Shown: positions 26,522 through 37,186, counted from the stretch's first letter. The stretch is 64,000 nucleotides of DNA from Tannerella sp. (GCA_031285565.1 JAITVY010000035.1:1-64000), one strand, 5' to 3'. The notes: generated by a model not told the origin, from the letters alone. Numbers and translations: made by a program.

Positions 26522-27124
26522 ATGAGTAAAAAACTGAAACAGCTTTCCGAAATGACCAATGAAGAGCTTTGGCAATTGTTCCCAATCATACTATCCGAAT
26601 ATACTAATGATTGGGCTAAAAATTACCTTGCAGAAAAGCAGAACCTGGAAAACATTATCGGGAAAGAATCAATCATCCGGATAAACCACATCGGGAGTAC
26701 AGCCGTACCCGGCCAATTGGCCAAACCAACCATTGACATCTTACTGGAAATAAAAGACAATACGGATACGGATCAATTGATCAATAAACTGGAAAAATCA
26801 GGATATATATACTCACCTCAACCTGACAAACCGATTCCACATATGATGTTCATGAAAGGTTATACCACAAGAGGATTTGAAGGGCAGCCCTACCATCTGC
26901 ATATCCGGTATGCAGGTGACTGGGATGAGCTTTATTTCAGGGACTTCCTGATTTCCCATCCTGAAACGGTTGATAGATATACCCTGTTAAAGCAACAGTT
27001 AAAAGATAAATTCGAACATGACCGCGATGGTTATACACAGGCAAAAACGGGTTTTATCCGGGAAATTACAGCATTAGCCCGAAAAGAATTCCCTGATAGA
27101 CACAACAAAAATTATATGAAATAA
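26522..27124 (+). CDS. GrpB/UPF0157-family protein
   Basis: 200 residues of the GrpB (UPF0157) nucleotidyltransferase-fold family. The signature RINHIGSTAVPGQLAKPTID (about residues 57-76) has the Gly-Ser and downstream Asp of the fold. PHMMFMKGY and HLHIRYAGD follow. Relatives are domains fused to dephospho-CoA kinase or single proteins of unknown substrate. Monocistronic. Confidence 0.88.
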   Translation: MSKKLKQLSEMTNEELWQLFPIILSEYTNDWAKNYLAEKQNLENIIGKESIIRINHIGSTAVPGQLAKPTIDILLEIKDNTDTDQLINKLEKSGYIYSPQPDKPIPHMMFMKGYTTRGFEGQPYHLHIRYAGDWDELYFRDFLISHPETVDRYTLLKQQLKDKFEHDRDGYTQAKTGFIREITALARKEFPDRHNKNYMK

Positions 27125-27488
27125 TTCAGGAAAAACAGCTGTAAATATACCCAATCAATATACTCCCCAATAATGTATTTCATCAGATAAAAAATATATC
27201 TCAATTATTTACGCATAAACTATATTTCAGAAACTTTGAACTTCGTGGACTGTTGATTCGCATGAATAATATTTATTGATATTATGATCATCTTTGTTAA
27301 GCTGTTATAGTTTAATATCCAACCGCAAATAGGACCCAATTATAAAAATCAAAAAATTTCTTTTCAAAAAAAATAAGAATACAGATGTAAGTAAGCATCT
27401 TTTTTATACTTTTGTTTTACTGAAAATATACTATTATTTATACCATATCGTACACATCCCTCTTTGTGACGAGTTTGATTTATTGTCG
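27125..27488. other. Intergenic region with one dispersed-repeat fragment
   Basis: It contains GAAACTTTGAACTTCGTGGACT at 27230-27251, which recurs inverted at 51005-51026. A candidate -7 TACTTTTG lies at 27407-27414 upstream of the regulator gene. The rest is AT-rich and unremarkable. Confidence 0.5.
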
Positions 27489-29297
27489 ATGATATCGTTA
27501 ATCATTAATCTGTTTGTATTACTTACAATTGAAGCTGATTGGAAAGATAATTTGTTATTAAAAAGAGACGACTTCCAGGAATATCATTACCAACAGGAAG
27601 TTTCAGATTATCCGGATAGCCTTTTCGTAAAAAAATTGGAGGAATCACGTTGCTTCAATATGGACACTATGCTTTTGCAGTATGCCCGGCAAGGCTATTT
27701 GTATTGCATAGATGAATGGACCTGTTATTATACTGACCTACTCCCTTACTTATCTGAGGAGAAAAAACAACTGATAGAGAAGAAAGCGAAAGATGCGGTT
27801 AGCCTGTATAAAGACATCGGGTTAACAAATGAAGTTGCGTTTATGAAAGCAATGCATTTATCACTCAATGAAAATCAAGAGACTCATCATAAAATTTCGG
27901 CTTTTAAAAAAATAGCCAATGATGCAGATAAAAGAGGTGACATCTGCATGAAAATAAGGGCAATGGCCGAGATCTTAAAAATTTATAACACAGCCGTTCC
28001 GTCCGATTATCCTACATGCTTTATGTTGGCAGTATTGCTTACTACTGAATTAAACAAGACAACAAAAGAACAATTCCCGGAAATCAATAGTATTTATTAT
28101 TATATCGGGGAAGCTTATTACTTGTTCCAGGATTATGACCGGGCCATTTTTTTCCTTGAAAAAGCATCGAATAGCCCCCCTTCCTTTTTTCATGATTATG
28201 CAAGTTTGAAATCATGTAATTTATTGGGTTTGTACTATTCTTCTATTGGGGATTTGGAAAAATCGGATTCTTATTTTCATATGATTATTGAAAACAACGA
28301 TAGCGTAAAATTCCACCCTCTTTATAATGCAATTGCGATGTGCAATATCGCTGAAAATCTCCGAAAAAAAGGCGATTACAGGCATGCAACAGATATGCTA
28401 ACAATGTATTTGCCAGAAGTTACCAAAAGAAAAAAATATTTTTTTGCTTCAAGAATCACCATGCAGTTAGCCGAGTGTTATCTTGCTGAAAATAATTTGG
28501 ATAAAACAAAAGAAATGCTTGATCTTACAAGAACATATCTAAGTAGGCTTCCTAAGATAAGCTACACCCGGCTATGCATGTTTTATCCGTTAATGAATAA
28601 ATATTATGCAGCAACAGGTAATCCTGAACTAGCCAAAGCTTATATGGACTCCTCATTAATTGCAGAAAACAACCGCAATAAAAAATACAATACAATTGAT
28701 ATACTTCGGGGCGAACAAAAGTTATTCGAATTCCATGAAAATGAAAAAAACAAACAGATCCGGTCACAAAAAATACAATTGACGACTATTACTATTGTAA
28801 TTGTTTTATCGTTTTGTTGCTTGTTTATAATTTCCAGATTATATCACAAGAAACAGGTTTCTTTCCAATCGTTGCTCTCAGACATAGAAAAGCCGAAAAG
28901 AGAAGTATCAAGAAAAGAAAGCCATTCTTTATTTGAAAAGCATAAAGAATGTCCGAATGAAAAAGACACGGAAATATTTGACATACTGCAAAATTGTATG
29001 ATTAATGAAAAACTCTTTAAAGATGCCGGACTGACCCTGGAATCTTTGAGTAATCGATTAGATATACCAAGAAATTGTTTGTCGCAGGCAATCAACCGGT
29101 GCACCGATAAAAATTTCAATCAATATGTTAATGATTACAGGGTAAAAGAAGCTATTAAACTGATGTCTGATCCTAAATATAAAAATATACTAGTCGATGA
29201 CCTTGCTGAACAAAGTGGTTTCAATAGCCGTTCATCTTTTTACCGGACTTTCAAAAATGTTACCGGTTCAAAACCTTTAGAATGGAAACGAAAATAG
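27489..29297 (+). CDS. TPR-transmembrane-AraC transcriptional regulator
   Basis: About 602 residues. N-terminal hydrophobic segment, then TPR-like helical repeats (about residues 60-380; YYIGEAYYLFQDYDRAIFFLEKA). A membrane helix lies at about 430-450 (TTITIVIVLSFCCLFIIS). The C-terminal AraC/XylS helix-turn-helix pair is at about 510-602 (VDDLAEQSGFNSRSSFYRTFKNVTGSKPLEW). The periplasmic TPR part would sense, and the cytoplasmic HTH would bind DNA. This is an inference from the layout, shared with other Bacteroidales one-component regulators. The ATG at 27489 replaces a TTG at 27483. The next gene starts 163 bp downstream and is the natural candidate target. Confidence 0.85.
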   Translation: MISLIINLFVLLTIEADWKDNLLLKRDDFQEYHYQQEVSDYPDSLFVKKLEESRCFNMDTMLLQYARQGYLYCIDEWTCYYTDLLPYLSEEKKQLIEKKAKDAVSLYKDIGLTNEVAFMKAMHLSLNENQETHHKISAFKKIANDADKRGDICMKIRAMAEILKIYNTAVPSDYPTCFMLAVLLTTELNKTTKEQFPEINSIYYYIGEAYYLFQDYDRAIFFLEKASNSPPSFFHDYASLKSCNLLGLYYSSIGDLEKSDSYFHMIIENNDSVKFHPLYNAIAMCNIAENLRKKGDYRHATDMLTMYLPEVTKRKKYFFASRITMQLAECYLAENNLDKTKEMLDLTRTYLSRLPKISYTRLCMFYPLMNKYYAATGNPELAKAYMDSSLIAENNRNKKYNTIDILRGEQKLFEFHENEKNKQIRSQKIQLTTITIVIVLSFCCLFIISRLYHKKQVSFQSLLSDIEKPKREVSRKESHSLFEKHKECPNEKDTEIFDILQNCMINEKLFKDAGLTLESLSNRLDIPRNCLSQAINRCTDKNFNQYVNDYRVKEAIKLMSDPKYKNILVDDLAEQSGFNSRSSFYRTFKNVTGSKPLEWKRK

Positions 29298-29460
29298 CCC
29301 CTTTATCTTAAAAACATTCATCCCACAAGTATTACCATTTATTCAACATTAAATTTATTTTACTAATTACCACTTAGTTATCATATTTTTTGTCCCAACA
29401 TACACTTTGGGACATTTTTCTTTGTGTTTATATTGATTTTTGTATACAAAAAGGACGATT

Positions 29461-32400
29461 ATGAAACACTTTTACTACTTTTTATATTTAATACCAATCC
29501 TTTTGATAGTTAGCGAAACTATCAAAGCAGAAGAATGGAGAATATCAAATACAGGAACAACTCAAGTAACTCCAAATGATTTTCCTTCATTAATCAATGG
29601 ATGCAGTGAACAGATTTTTTCAATGTATTTGTATTATTCCGGTGACGGAGTCTTTAATTATCAAGATTACAATGTCCATGTAGAATTGAAAGGAGAGATT
29701 GCTAATCTTCAAATTGCAGAAATAAAAAAAAGAATACAGATTAGTTTGAGTTTGGATAAAGAGACATGGAAACCTCTTAATTTTTCTACCCAGAATGGCA
29801 TCGTAAAAGCTTCCCTTAATAACTATATCAAGGGATTATACGAGAATAAAACCCAAGCCTTTCACATAAAATTCGAAAGTATTGGAGTCGGTATATCCGG
29901 TTCTGTGGCATTTACAGCCAGAAGAAGTAGAACGGGAGCACTGAATGTTTCTGCTACTGCAGAGTCAGGAACAATACTTTTTGACAACATAGTGAATGCT
30001 ACAACAATAGCCTTAAAACCTGCCAGTGATGGCGAAATAGAAATCGGTGAAAAAGCAGTTACTTTTAATGTAAAGAACGCATGCTATTCTACAACTTGGG
30101 GGAAACCATACCTTAGGATTGTATCGACCGCAGATCCTCGCAGTTATCTGACTGTGAACGACAATGAATTTACACTGGAAAATTCAGGTGAATATATTAT
30201 TGATATAGAACTTCCGAAAAATAATATCACGAATGGTTCTGATAATCAGGTGACCTTGAAAGCAAAGCCAAATGCCCCTGATGGGACTTTCAATTTCAGA
30301 TATTATGTGGTCGGCGGTCAAAGTAAAGATCGCTGGGGAAGCGGATATTTTGATCAGGTTGTTCATGTGCTTGGAAAGGCAAAATTAACTATGCCAAAAA
30401 CATTGCCGAGTGTTATCAGCGATTGTGCAGAACGGGATTATTCTATTAAAGTTTCTTCACCGTTTTACCATAATGTAACTGTCGGCGCTTTGGAAATTAC
30501 CAGTGATATTGATCCTGCCGGTATTTTCAGTCTGGTATATGGTCAGGACACAATCGAATTTACAAACAAGAAGGCATATATCGATCTGCCGTTTGGCAGT
30601 GACGGAGCATCAACCATTAACCTGAGTATTATCCCTCTTACAGCAAAAAGCGATAATGATATTACACTTACATACAGGGTCGTTGAGTCAAAAGATGATC
30701 TCACACAATGGGGAAGCGGTTCGTTAAGCCATACTTTCGGATTGCATACATCGAAATCAACTACCCTTTCTTTAATCAACGGGGTGGATAATAATATTAC
30801 CATTGGAGAAAAGACGGTTCCGGTTAACGTTGGTAATCCGTGTTACAATAGCGGATGGGGAATACCATACCTGAGGATAATATCCACAAAAGATCCGAAT
30901 AATTTTATGTCAATCAATGGCTATCAGTTTTCACCTGGAAGTCCGGAAGAATATTATCTGGACATTCCACTATCGGGTGACAGTATAAAGAATTCAATAG
31001 CCAAAGATTTGAGAATAATAGCTGAACCCAATGCTCCTGATACATCGTTCGTATTTACATATTATGTAGTTGGCGGTCAAAATAAAGATCGTTGGGGCAA
31101 TGAATCGATTATCCAGACTGTGAATATTCTTGAGAAAGTAAAAATCATTACTCAACCGGAACATATAACTCCGGATACGGTAATTGATTGTGGAGGACAT
31201 GATTATTCTCTTTGTATTTCTTCACCGTTTTACCATGATGAAACTGCCGGGACTTTGGAAATAACCAGCGATATTGATCCTGCCGGTATTTTTAGTCTGG
31301 TATATGGTCCGGATACGATCGAATTTACGAATCAGAAAGCGTATATCAATCTTCTGTTTGACAGTGATAGTACGTCGACCATTGACCTGAGGATTGTTCC
31401 ACTAGTGGCAAAAAGTGATAATGATATAACACTTACATATCGGGTGGTTGAATCGGCACAAGGTCTCAGTCCATGGGGCACCGATTCGTTAGACCATACA
31501 TTCGGGTTACATGCTTCAGAATCGACCATGCTTTATTTTTCCTCTGTAGAACATCACGACATTACTATCGGAGAAGATACTGTTCATATTCATGTCGGCA
31601 ACGAATGCTATAATGATAGCTGGGGATCAGTATATCTGAGAGTTGTTTCGCCGGAAGATCCAACTAATTATATGACTATAAATGGTCAGCAATTTAATCA
31701 GGAAAATTCAGGTCATTATTTCCTGGATATACCACTATCGGGCGACAGTGTCAGGAGCACTATTGCCAAAGGTTTAGAAATATGTGCGAAATCCGATGCT
31801 CCTGATACAACATTTGTATTTACATACTATGTATTTGGTGGTGAAACCAATGTAGTTCGTTGGGAAAGTGATTCTGTTATCCAGACTGTAAGTATTCTTG
31901 AAAAAGTAAAATTTAATACTCAACAGGAAGATATAACTCCTGGTGCGGCAATTAATTGTGAAGGTTATAATTACACACTCAATATTTCATCCTCGATTGC
32001 AAAAGATATTACGGCCGGTGCTTTAGAAATCACAAGCAACATTCCACCCGGTGCGGTCTTCAGTTTGGCAAACGGGCAAACACCAGTTTCATTTAATCAA
32101 TTAAAGACCTATATCCCATTGACATTCGACAACAATGGGAATGCTTCAGTTGATTTGAATATCCTGGCTCTTCCTGCCGCAAGAGATGAAAATGTGATAT
32201 TAGCATACAGGATAGTAGAGTCAGAGAGTAATCCTGAGCAATGGGGCACCGGTTCTTTGAATCATTCTTTAACGATGAATGCCTTGCATGGAACTAATTT
32301 AACCCTTGAAAACCTGAGCGCTTTACAGGAACAACTCACTTCATTGGGTAATGTGGTTGGTTGCAATGGGCTTGTTTTAGACCTGCTCATTAGTTCTAAT

Positions 32401-33915
32401 GATTGCCAGTCGGGGCTGGATGGTTACATTTTGCTTGACACTGAATTTAACAACCCTTCCGGAAATGGATTGTCTTCGTCCGTGTCTATTGAATCGGCTA
32501 ACGGGTCAGTAATTGATTTTATGGGGAATACGAATAAAATCAGGCTTGAGTTTGAATTGGATGCAGATGGTAAATTCCGGGATCAAGTAACAATCAAACC
32601 ATTACACCAAGCTTTCAAATCTTCGACTTTCGGCATTACAAGCTGTAAAGCTTATACGGACGCGGATGAGTTATTGAAAGATGCATCCGCCCAAATGGGA
32701 ATACTTTCCGGAATAACATTAGATCCGGCAGGGTTACAACAAACTCCCGTAGCCACAACACTATCAATAGGTATGAATAGCCAGGAAACATTTGCCGCTT
32801 CCGACTCCCTGATATTCACTGCTGATATTAATACGACTGAGTGCATGACTGGGGCAGCTGGTACTGTCATATTTAAATTATCGGATCCGAATGATTCCAC
32901 ACACATCAAAATGTATCTTGATGATAGATCCAATTTGAAGTTTGTCAACGGTGAAGCACATTATACTTTTACTGCCGGAATAAATAATTCATTTACATAT
33001 AGCATTAAATGTTTTGCCGGATTGGATGAAGTAGTTCCGATTCCTATGGTTTGTAGTTTATATTACAACGGAATCGAATGTATGAGCAGTAACCATCTGT
33101 TAGTTATAAACGGCGAGAAATCATATATCAGTGTTTTATCCCAACCTCAGGGCGCCCCAATTTGTAAAGGAAACGATTATACGATGGGCATCAAAGTTGA
33201 TGGACAGAATATAAATTATCAGTGGTATAAAGGAAATTCAGAAATAAAAGGAGCTACGGATAGCGAATATTCAATAATTGATGCTTCATTTAAAGACCGT
33301 GATACTTATTATGTTGTTGTCTGGAATAATGCCGATACTATTACAAGTAATAAAGTAAAGATCTGGATAGCTGAACCTTTGACAAAACTTCCTGAATTTC
33401 TTGAATGTCCTGGCACAGTCATGATCGGTCAACCATATCGGATCAGCCTGGAATATTATCCTGATATTATCAGTTATAAATGGAATTATTCGAAACCCGG
33501 AGCGGATTTTAGTATAATCTCAAATGATGCTCATACAATGAATGTCATATTTTCTGCCGATGCACTTGGTCAAGGGATACTCAGTGTGGAAATGGAACAT
33601 CCTTGCGGAACTTATACCATATCCCGAAATATTTCAATAACACAGGACGGTGGATATGGAACAGGCATAGAGCATCTTATACCGGAAACACTGCAAATTT
33701 ACCTGGATCCCGAAACACAGGAATTGATTGTCAAAAATGAGAGTCAAACTATTAATCATTTAATAGTGAGTGATATCAATGGCCGGATTGTTTATCAGGC
33801 AGAACCTGCCGTTACTTGTTGCCGAATTTTAGCTGCCCATTGGCCGGCTGGGGTTTATATTATCAGGGCAACAACCGATACCAAATCCACTGTCCACAAG
33901 GTATTGAAAAGATAA
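29461..33915 (+). CDS. Giant repetitive secreted protein with T9SS sorting domain
   Basis: About 1484 residues from the ATG at 29461 (the TTG at 29440 is the alternative). Signal peptide ends near IKAEE. From about residue 185 to 960 it holds three repeats of about 255 residues. The second and first units match in DNA as well as protein, e.g. GALEITSDIDPAGIFSLVYG near residue 355 and again about 255 residues later. Each unit shows the IG-x-(K/D)-V-(P/H)-V-V(G/K)NxCY start and a WGsGsLdHTFGLH end. The C-terminus has an Ig-like PKD/CARDB-style stretch (SYKWNYSKPGADFSIISND) and a T9SS type A sorting end (PAGVYIIRATTDTKSTVHKVL). No catalytic motif is visible. Probably a fibrous adhesin; the repeats could expand or contract. 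Confidence 0.85.
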   Translation: MKHFYYFLYLIPILLIVSETIKAEEWRISNTGTTQVTPNDFPSLINGCSEQIFSMYLYYSGDGVFNYQDYNVHVELKGEIANLQIAEIKKRIQISLSLDKETWKPLNFSTQNGIVKASLNNYIKGLYENKTQAFHIKFESIGVGISGSVAFTARRSRTGALNVSATAESGTILFDNIVNATTIALKPASDGEIEIGEKAVTFNVKNACYSTTWGKPYLRIVSTADPRSYLTVNDNEFTLENSGEYIIDIELPKNNITNGSDNQVTLKAKPNAPDGTFNFRYYVVGGQSKDRWGSGYFDQVVHVLGKAKLTMPKTLPSVISDCAERDYSIKVSSPFYHNVTVGALEITSDIDPAGIFSLVYGQDTIEFTNKKAYIDLPFGSDGASTINLSIIPLTAKSDNDITLTYRVVESKDDLTQWGSGSLSHTFGLHTSKSTTLSLINGVDNNITIGEKTVPVNVGNPCYNSGWGIPYLRIISTKDPNNFMSINGYQFSPGSPEEYYLDIPLSGDSIKNSIAKDLRIIAEPNAPDTSFVFTYYVVGGQNKDRWGNESIIQTVNILEKVKIITQPEHITPDTVIDCGGHDYSLCISSPFYHDETAGTLEITSDIDPAGIFSLVYGPDTIEFTNQKAYINLLFDSDSTSTIDLRIVPLVAKSDNDITLTYRVVESAQGLSPWGTDSLDHTFGLHASESTMLYFSSVEHHDITIGEDTVHIHVGNECYNDSWGSVYLRVVSPEDPTNYMTINGQQFNQENSGHYFLDIPLSGDSVRSTIAKGLEICAKSDAPDTTFVFTYYVFGGETNVVRWESDSVIQTVSILEKVKFNTQQEDITPGAAINCEGYNYTLNISSSIAKDITAGALEITSNIPPGAVFSLANGQTPVSFNQLKTYIPLTFDNNGNASVDLNILALPAARDENVILAYRIVESESNPEQWGTGSLNHSLTMNALHGTNLTLENLSALQEQLTSLGNVVGCNGLVLDLLISSNDCQSGLDGYILLDTEFNNPSGNGLSSSVSIESANGSVIDFMGNTNKIRLEFELDADGKFRDQVTIKPLHQAFKSSTFGITSCKAYTDADELLKDASAQMGILSGITLDPAGLQQTPVATTLSIGMNSQETFAASDSLIFTADINTTECMTGAAGTVIFKLSDPNDSTHIKMYLDDRSNLKFVNGEAHYTFTAGINNSFTYSIKCFAGLDEVVPIPMVCSLYYNGIECMSSNHLLVINGEKSYISVLSQPQGAPICKGNDYTMGIKVDGQNINYQWYKGNSEIKGATDSEYSIIDASFKDRDTYYVVVWNNADTITSNKVKIWIAEPLTKLPEFLECPGTVMIGQPYRISLEYYPDIISYKWNYSKPGADFSIISNDAHTMNVIFSADALGQGILSVEMEHPCGTYTISRNISITQDGGYGTGIEHLIPETLQIYLDPETQELIVKNESQTINHLIVSDINGRIVYQAEPAVTCCRILAAHWPAGVYIIRATTDTKSTVHKVLKR

Positions 33916-33943
33916 CGGCTATAGGATCCTTTTAATTTGCAAC

Positions 33944-33983
33944 ATGCTGTGCCAGGTTAATCCGGCACAGCATTCTTTTTTTA
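33944..33983 (+). terminator. Terminator after the giant protein gene
   Basis: ATGCTGTGCC and GGCACAGCAT (10 bp stem), then TCTTTTTTT. Confidence 0.9.
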
Positions 33984-34010
33984 TATGTTTTAATACTTTC
34001 AACCTTTCTT

Positions 34011-34988
34011 TTACTTCAGATATTTTTTAAGTATCGCTGCTGAAATCGTTATAAGCGTTTTTGTCTCGGGAGTATGAGCCAATCCATTAAGCATTCCCCA
34101 GTCATGAATGGTATTATTAAAACGGACAGTTGTCACTTCTACACCTGCCTGATCCAGTTTTCGCCCAAAAGCTTCGCCTTCATCCCTCAATATATCATTT
34201 TCAGACACTTCAATAAGAGTAGGTGGTAATCCTCTAAGCTGATCAACCGAAGCGCTCAAAATGGAAAGATAAATATTATCACCATCCTCCGGTTTTGATA
34301 AATACTTTGCCGTCATCCATTTCAACAACGGAGTAGTAAGAAACCGCTGTTCGCCATACAACTTAAACGATTCATAATCCATACCGGCATCTGTAACCGG
34401 CCATAATAAAACCTGTACTTTAATATCCGCCCCCCCTTCTTCTTTTGCCCTAAAGCTGGTGACTGCCGACATATTTCCTCCGGCGCTGTTTCCCACAATA
34501 CCTAACCGTTTTCCATCTACATTTATCTCATTTCCATGGGCAGCAACCCATTTCGTTGCGGCATAAACTTCATTCACAGCCTGTGGAAATTTAGCTTCGG
34601 GAGACAACGAATAGTTCACAAATACGGCAGCATAACCCGAAGCTACCACTAAATCACGAACCAAACGTTTATGTGTCGGATAATCTCCTAATACCCATCC
34701 GCCACCATGCACAAAAATAAAAACAGGAAGTTTACCACGAACACCTTCCGGACGAACGATATTCAGTTTAATGGTATAACCGTCTTCTGTGATTGTTTTT
34801 TCCGATTCCTCGATACCGGATAAATCGACATGTACAGTAGTTTGTGCCCCTAAAAGTACATCCCGCGCTTCTTCAACAGGTAATGATTCAACAGGACTAC
34901 CGGCATTCAGAACCTTTAAAAACTTTTTGGTTTCCGTACTCAAATGTTCATCTTCCAGATAATCGACTGATTTATTTTCTTTATTCAT
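34011..34988 (-). CDS. Alpha/beta-hydrolase, hormone-sensitive-lipase type
   Basis: 325 residues. HSL-family esterase with the HGGGW motif (VFIFVHGGGWVLGDYPTHKR), nucleophile elbow GNSAGGNM, acid in VSENDILRDEGEAFG, and His in NTIHDWGML. Cytoplasmic (no signal peptide). Esters of short acids are the usual substrates. It stands alone and is divergent from the AraC gene at 35283. Confidence 0.93.
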   Translation of the reverse strand: MNKENKSVDYLEDEHLSTETKKFLKVLNAGSPVESLPVEEARDVLLGAQTTVHVDLSGIEESEKTITEDGYTIKLNIVRPEGVRGKLPVFIFVHGGGWVLGDYPTHKRLVRDLVVASGYAAVFVNYSLSPEAKFPQAVNEVYAATKWVAAHGNEINVDGKRLGIVGNSAGGNMSAVTSFRAKEEGGADIKVQVLLWPVTDAGMDYESFKLYGEQRFLTTPLLKWMTAKYLSKPEDGDNIYLSILSASVDQLRGLPPTLIEVSENDILRDEGEAFGRKLDQAGVEVTTVRFNNTIHDWGMLNGLAHTPETKTLITISAAILKKYLK

Positions 34989-35282
34989 AATCTCTGCTTT
35001 TTAATAATTCATTTCATTATACTTAAAACATTCACTGAAAGAATATGTTCGCTTTTCTCTATTAAAAAAGAATAAATCACCCTAACCCTGAAAGGGAAAA
35101 GGTGAAAGACATAATTTTAAACTTTCCACTTTGACTATGGCCGATTTCCGCTTCGCTCCAATTCAATTTTCCATTGTTGGATAATGTATGCATACAATAA
35201 TACAATATCGATTTTTCATGATTCCAGGCAAGGTTATTTGCTATTTAAAATGTAATATTGCAATATTAAAGAAAAGCACACA
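34989..35282. other. Divergent intergenic region with a nested hairpin
   Basis: TCACC-CTAA-CCCTGAAAGGG-AAAA-GGTGA near 35077-35107 forms a nested hairpin of a type common between Bacteroidales genes. Nothing else recognised. Confidence 0.4.
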
Positions 35283-36116
35283 TTGGAATTAATTCTGTTA
35301 AATATCGGATTGGCGGTGCATCATGCGGATTGGAATTATAAAAATGTAAATAGTCCGTTCGCCCGTATATACCTCGTTACAGAAGGGGCTGCTAAACTTC
35401 ATTTACCGGAATGTACATACCATTTACAACCCGGACACTTGTATTTAATTCCTCCTTTCACACGGCATAGTTACGAATGTGACGCATTCTTTTCCCTTTA
35501 TTACATACATATATACGAAGAGCCTTCACCCAACCGGCGAATACTTGAAGATTTAATATATCCCGTTGAGTTAAAAGCTACGCATACGGATTGTTTGCAG
35601 GTTAAACGCCTGGCGCAAATCAATCCGGGAAGGGAATTGAAACAATATGATCCTTCTGCATATGATAATACGCCTCAACTGATGCAAAATATCAATTTAC
35701 ATGGTCAGAATCCCCTGCACATTATCATGGAGACGAAAGGTATCCTATTTCAGTTATTATCCCGTTTCCTAGAGCATGCAAAAGATAAATATACAACTAC
35801 AGATACCCGGATACGGAAAACAATACGTTATATCCGCAAAAATATTGAAAAACGGATTACTATGGAGGAATTAACATCGATATGCTTTATATCGAAAGAC
35901 CATTTCATCAGACTATTTAAAAAAGAAATGCAAATAACTCCGGTGCAATATATACACCAGAAGAAGATAGAGCGTGCCCAATTGATGCTTACAACCAGTA
36001 ATCAGGCGATAAAAGATATTGCTTACAGTCTCTCATTTGACAATGTTTATTATTTCAACAGGGTCTTTAAAAGAATTACGGGTATAACTCCCTCTGAATA
36101 TAAAAATAACTTATAA
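35283..36116 (+). CDS. AraC-family transcriptional regulator of the fucose unit
   Basis: 277 residues from a TTG start at 35283; the only stop-free alternative codons upstream are not starts. It has an N-terminal sugar-sensing cupin domain (about 1-150, HLPECTYHLQPGHLYLIPPFTRHSYECD) and a C-terminal AraC double helix-turn-helix at about 180-277 (CFISKDHFIRLFKKEM and IAYSLSFDNVYYFNRVFKRI). It lies 12 bp before the aldo/keto reductase. It is the obvious candidate to sense a fucose-related inducer for the following genes. That role is inference. Confidence 0.88.
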   Translation: MELILLNIGLAVHHADWNYKNVNSPFARIYLVTEGAAKLHLPECTYHLQPGHLYLIPPFTRHSYECDAFFSLYYIHIYEEPSPNRRILEDLIYPVELKATHTDCLQVKRLAQINPGRELKQYDPSAYDNTPQLMQNINLHGQNPLHIIMETKGILFQLLSRFLEHAKDKYTTTDTRIRKTIRYIRKNIEKRITMEELTSICFISKDHFIRLFKKEMQITPVQYIHQKKIERAQLMLTTSNQAIKDIAYSLSFDNVYYFNRVFKRITGITPSEYKNNL

Positions 36117-36128
36117 ATAAAATATACG

Positions 36129-37061
36129 GTGGAATACAGGGAAATAGGAAAAACAGGCATCAAAGTGTCCAACATAAGTTTCGGAGCATCTTCGCTGGGT
36201 GGAGTCTTCCATTCGCTAAAAGAAGAAACCGGCATTCAAGCGGTTTATACAGCCATTGATAACGGCATCAACTTTATAGATGTTTCTCCATACTACGGTC
36301 ATTTAAAAGCAGAAATCGTACTCGGAAAAGCATTAAAGAATCTTGACCGGAACCGTTATTACCTTTCCACAAAGGTAGGCCGCTATGGGAAAGACGGAAT
36401 CAATTACTGGGATTATTCTGCTAAAAAAGCCAAAGAAAGCGTTTCTGAAAGCATGGATCGTTTAAACGTCGACTATATCGATATCATTAATATCCATGAC
36501 ATTGAATTTGCCGATCTGGAACAGGTATGTAATGAAACGCTTCCTGTTCTGGTAGAACTAAGGAGTAAAGGAATTGTTGGTCATGTCGGGATAACCAATC
36601 TTAATTTACGGCATTTCAAATATGTGATAGAACACGTTCCTGCAGGTACTGTCGAAAGTATCTTATCATTCTGCCACTATACGCTGAATGACGATTCAAT
36701 TGTCGATTATCTTGATTTTTTCGAATCAAATAATATCGGCGTAATTAATGCATCCCCCTACTCTATGGGACTTCTAACCGAACGTGGTATACCTGACTGG
36801 CATCCTGCACCCGAAGCATTGAAACGTTTGTCAGTGAAAGCAGTAGAATATTGTAAATCAAAAGGAGTTGCGATAGAACAACTGGCCGTATCTTTTGCGG
36901 TTCATAATCCGCGAATTGCAACTACCCTTTTCAGTACTACCAATCCGGAAAATGTTCTGAAAACAATTCAATATGCAAATACGGCATTAGATGAAGAATT
37001 GCTGAAAGAAGTTCAAAAGATATTCGAACCGGGTTACAGGGATACCTGGGTGAATAGTTGA
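36129..37061 (+). CDS. Aldo/keto reductase, probable L-fucose dehydrogenase
   Basis: 310 residues from a GTG. Aldo-keto reductase fold with the N-terminal REIGKTGIKVSNISFG and the catalytic tetrad Asp (FIDVSPYYG), Tyr, Lys (LSTKVG) and His (IINIHD). NAD(P)-binding region near the end (TTLFSTTNPENV). With the fucosidase and lactonase-type gene downstream it fits oxidation of L-fucose to L-fucono-lactone, as known for L-fucose dehydrogenases of this family. The direct substrate is not proven by sequence. Confidence 0.85.
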   Translation: MEYREIGKTGIKVSNISFGASSLGGVFHSLKEETGIQAVYTAIDNGINFIDVSPYYGHLKAEIVLGKALKNLDRNRYYLSTKVGRYGKDGINYWDYSAKKAKESVSESMDRLNVDYIDIINIHDIEFADLEQVCNETLPVLVELRSKGIVGHVGITNLNLRHFKYVIEHVPAGTVESILSFCHYTLNDDSIVDYLDFFESNNIGVINASPYSMGLLTERGIPDWHPAPEALKRLSVKAVEYCKSKGVAIEQLAVSFAVHNPRIATTLFSTTNPENVLKTIQYANTALDEELLKEVQKIFEPGYRDTWVNS

Positions 37062-37186
37062 AATAATGATTAATTATTAATGGTTAGTGGTTAATTATAA
37101 ATTAAAACAATTGAACAGATAAACAAATTAACAATTAATTCTACTAACTACCAGCTACTGACTACTAACTACTACTGAATATTTAT
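37062..37186 (+). repeat. Low-complexity intergenic repeats in the fucose operon
   Basis: AATTA-rich stretch and ACTACTAACTACTAAC-type repeats. They resemble stretches at 43730-43750, 51030-51070 and 62600-62700. Likely neutral or regulatory spacers. Confidence 0.5.

Noticed and set aside
30400-31800. Protein repeats as a CRISPR or tandem repeat array
   Set aside because: The period is 765 bp and in frame in one gene; no short spaced repeats and no cas genes.
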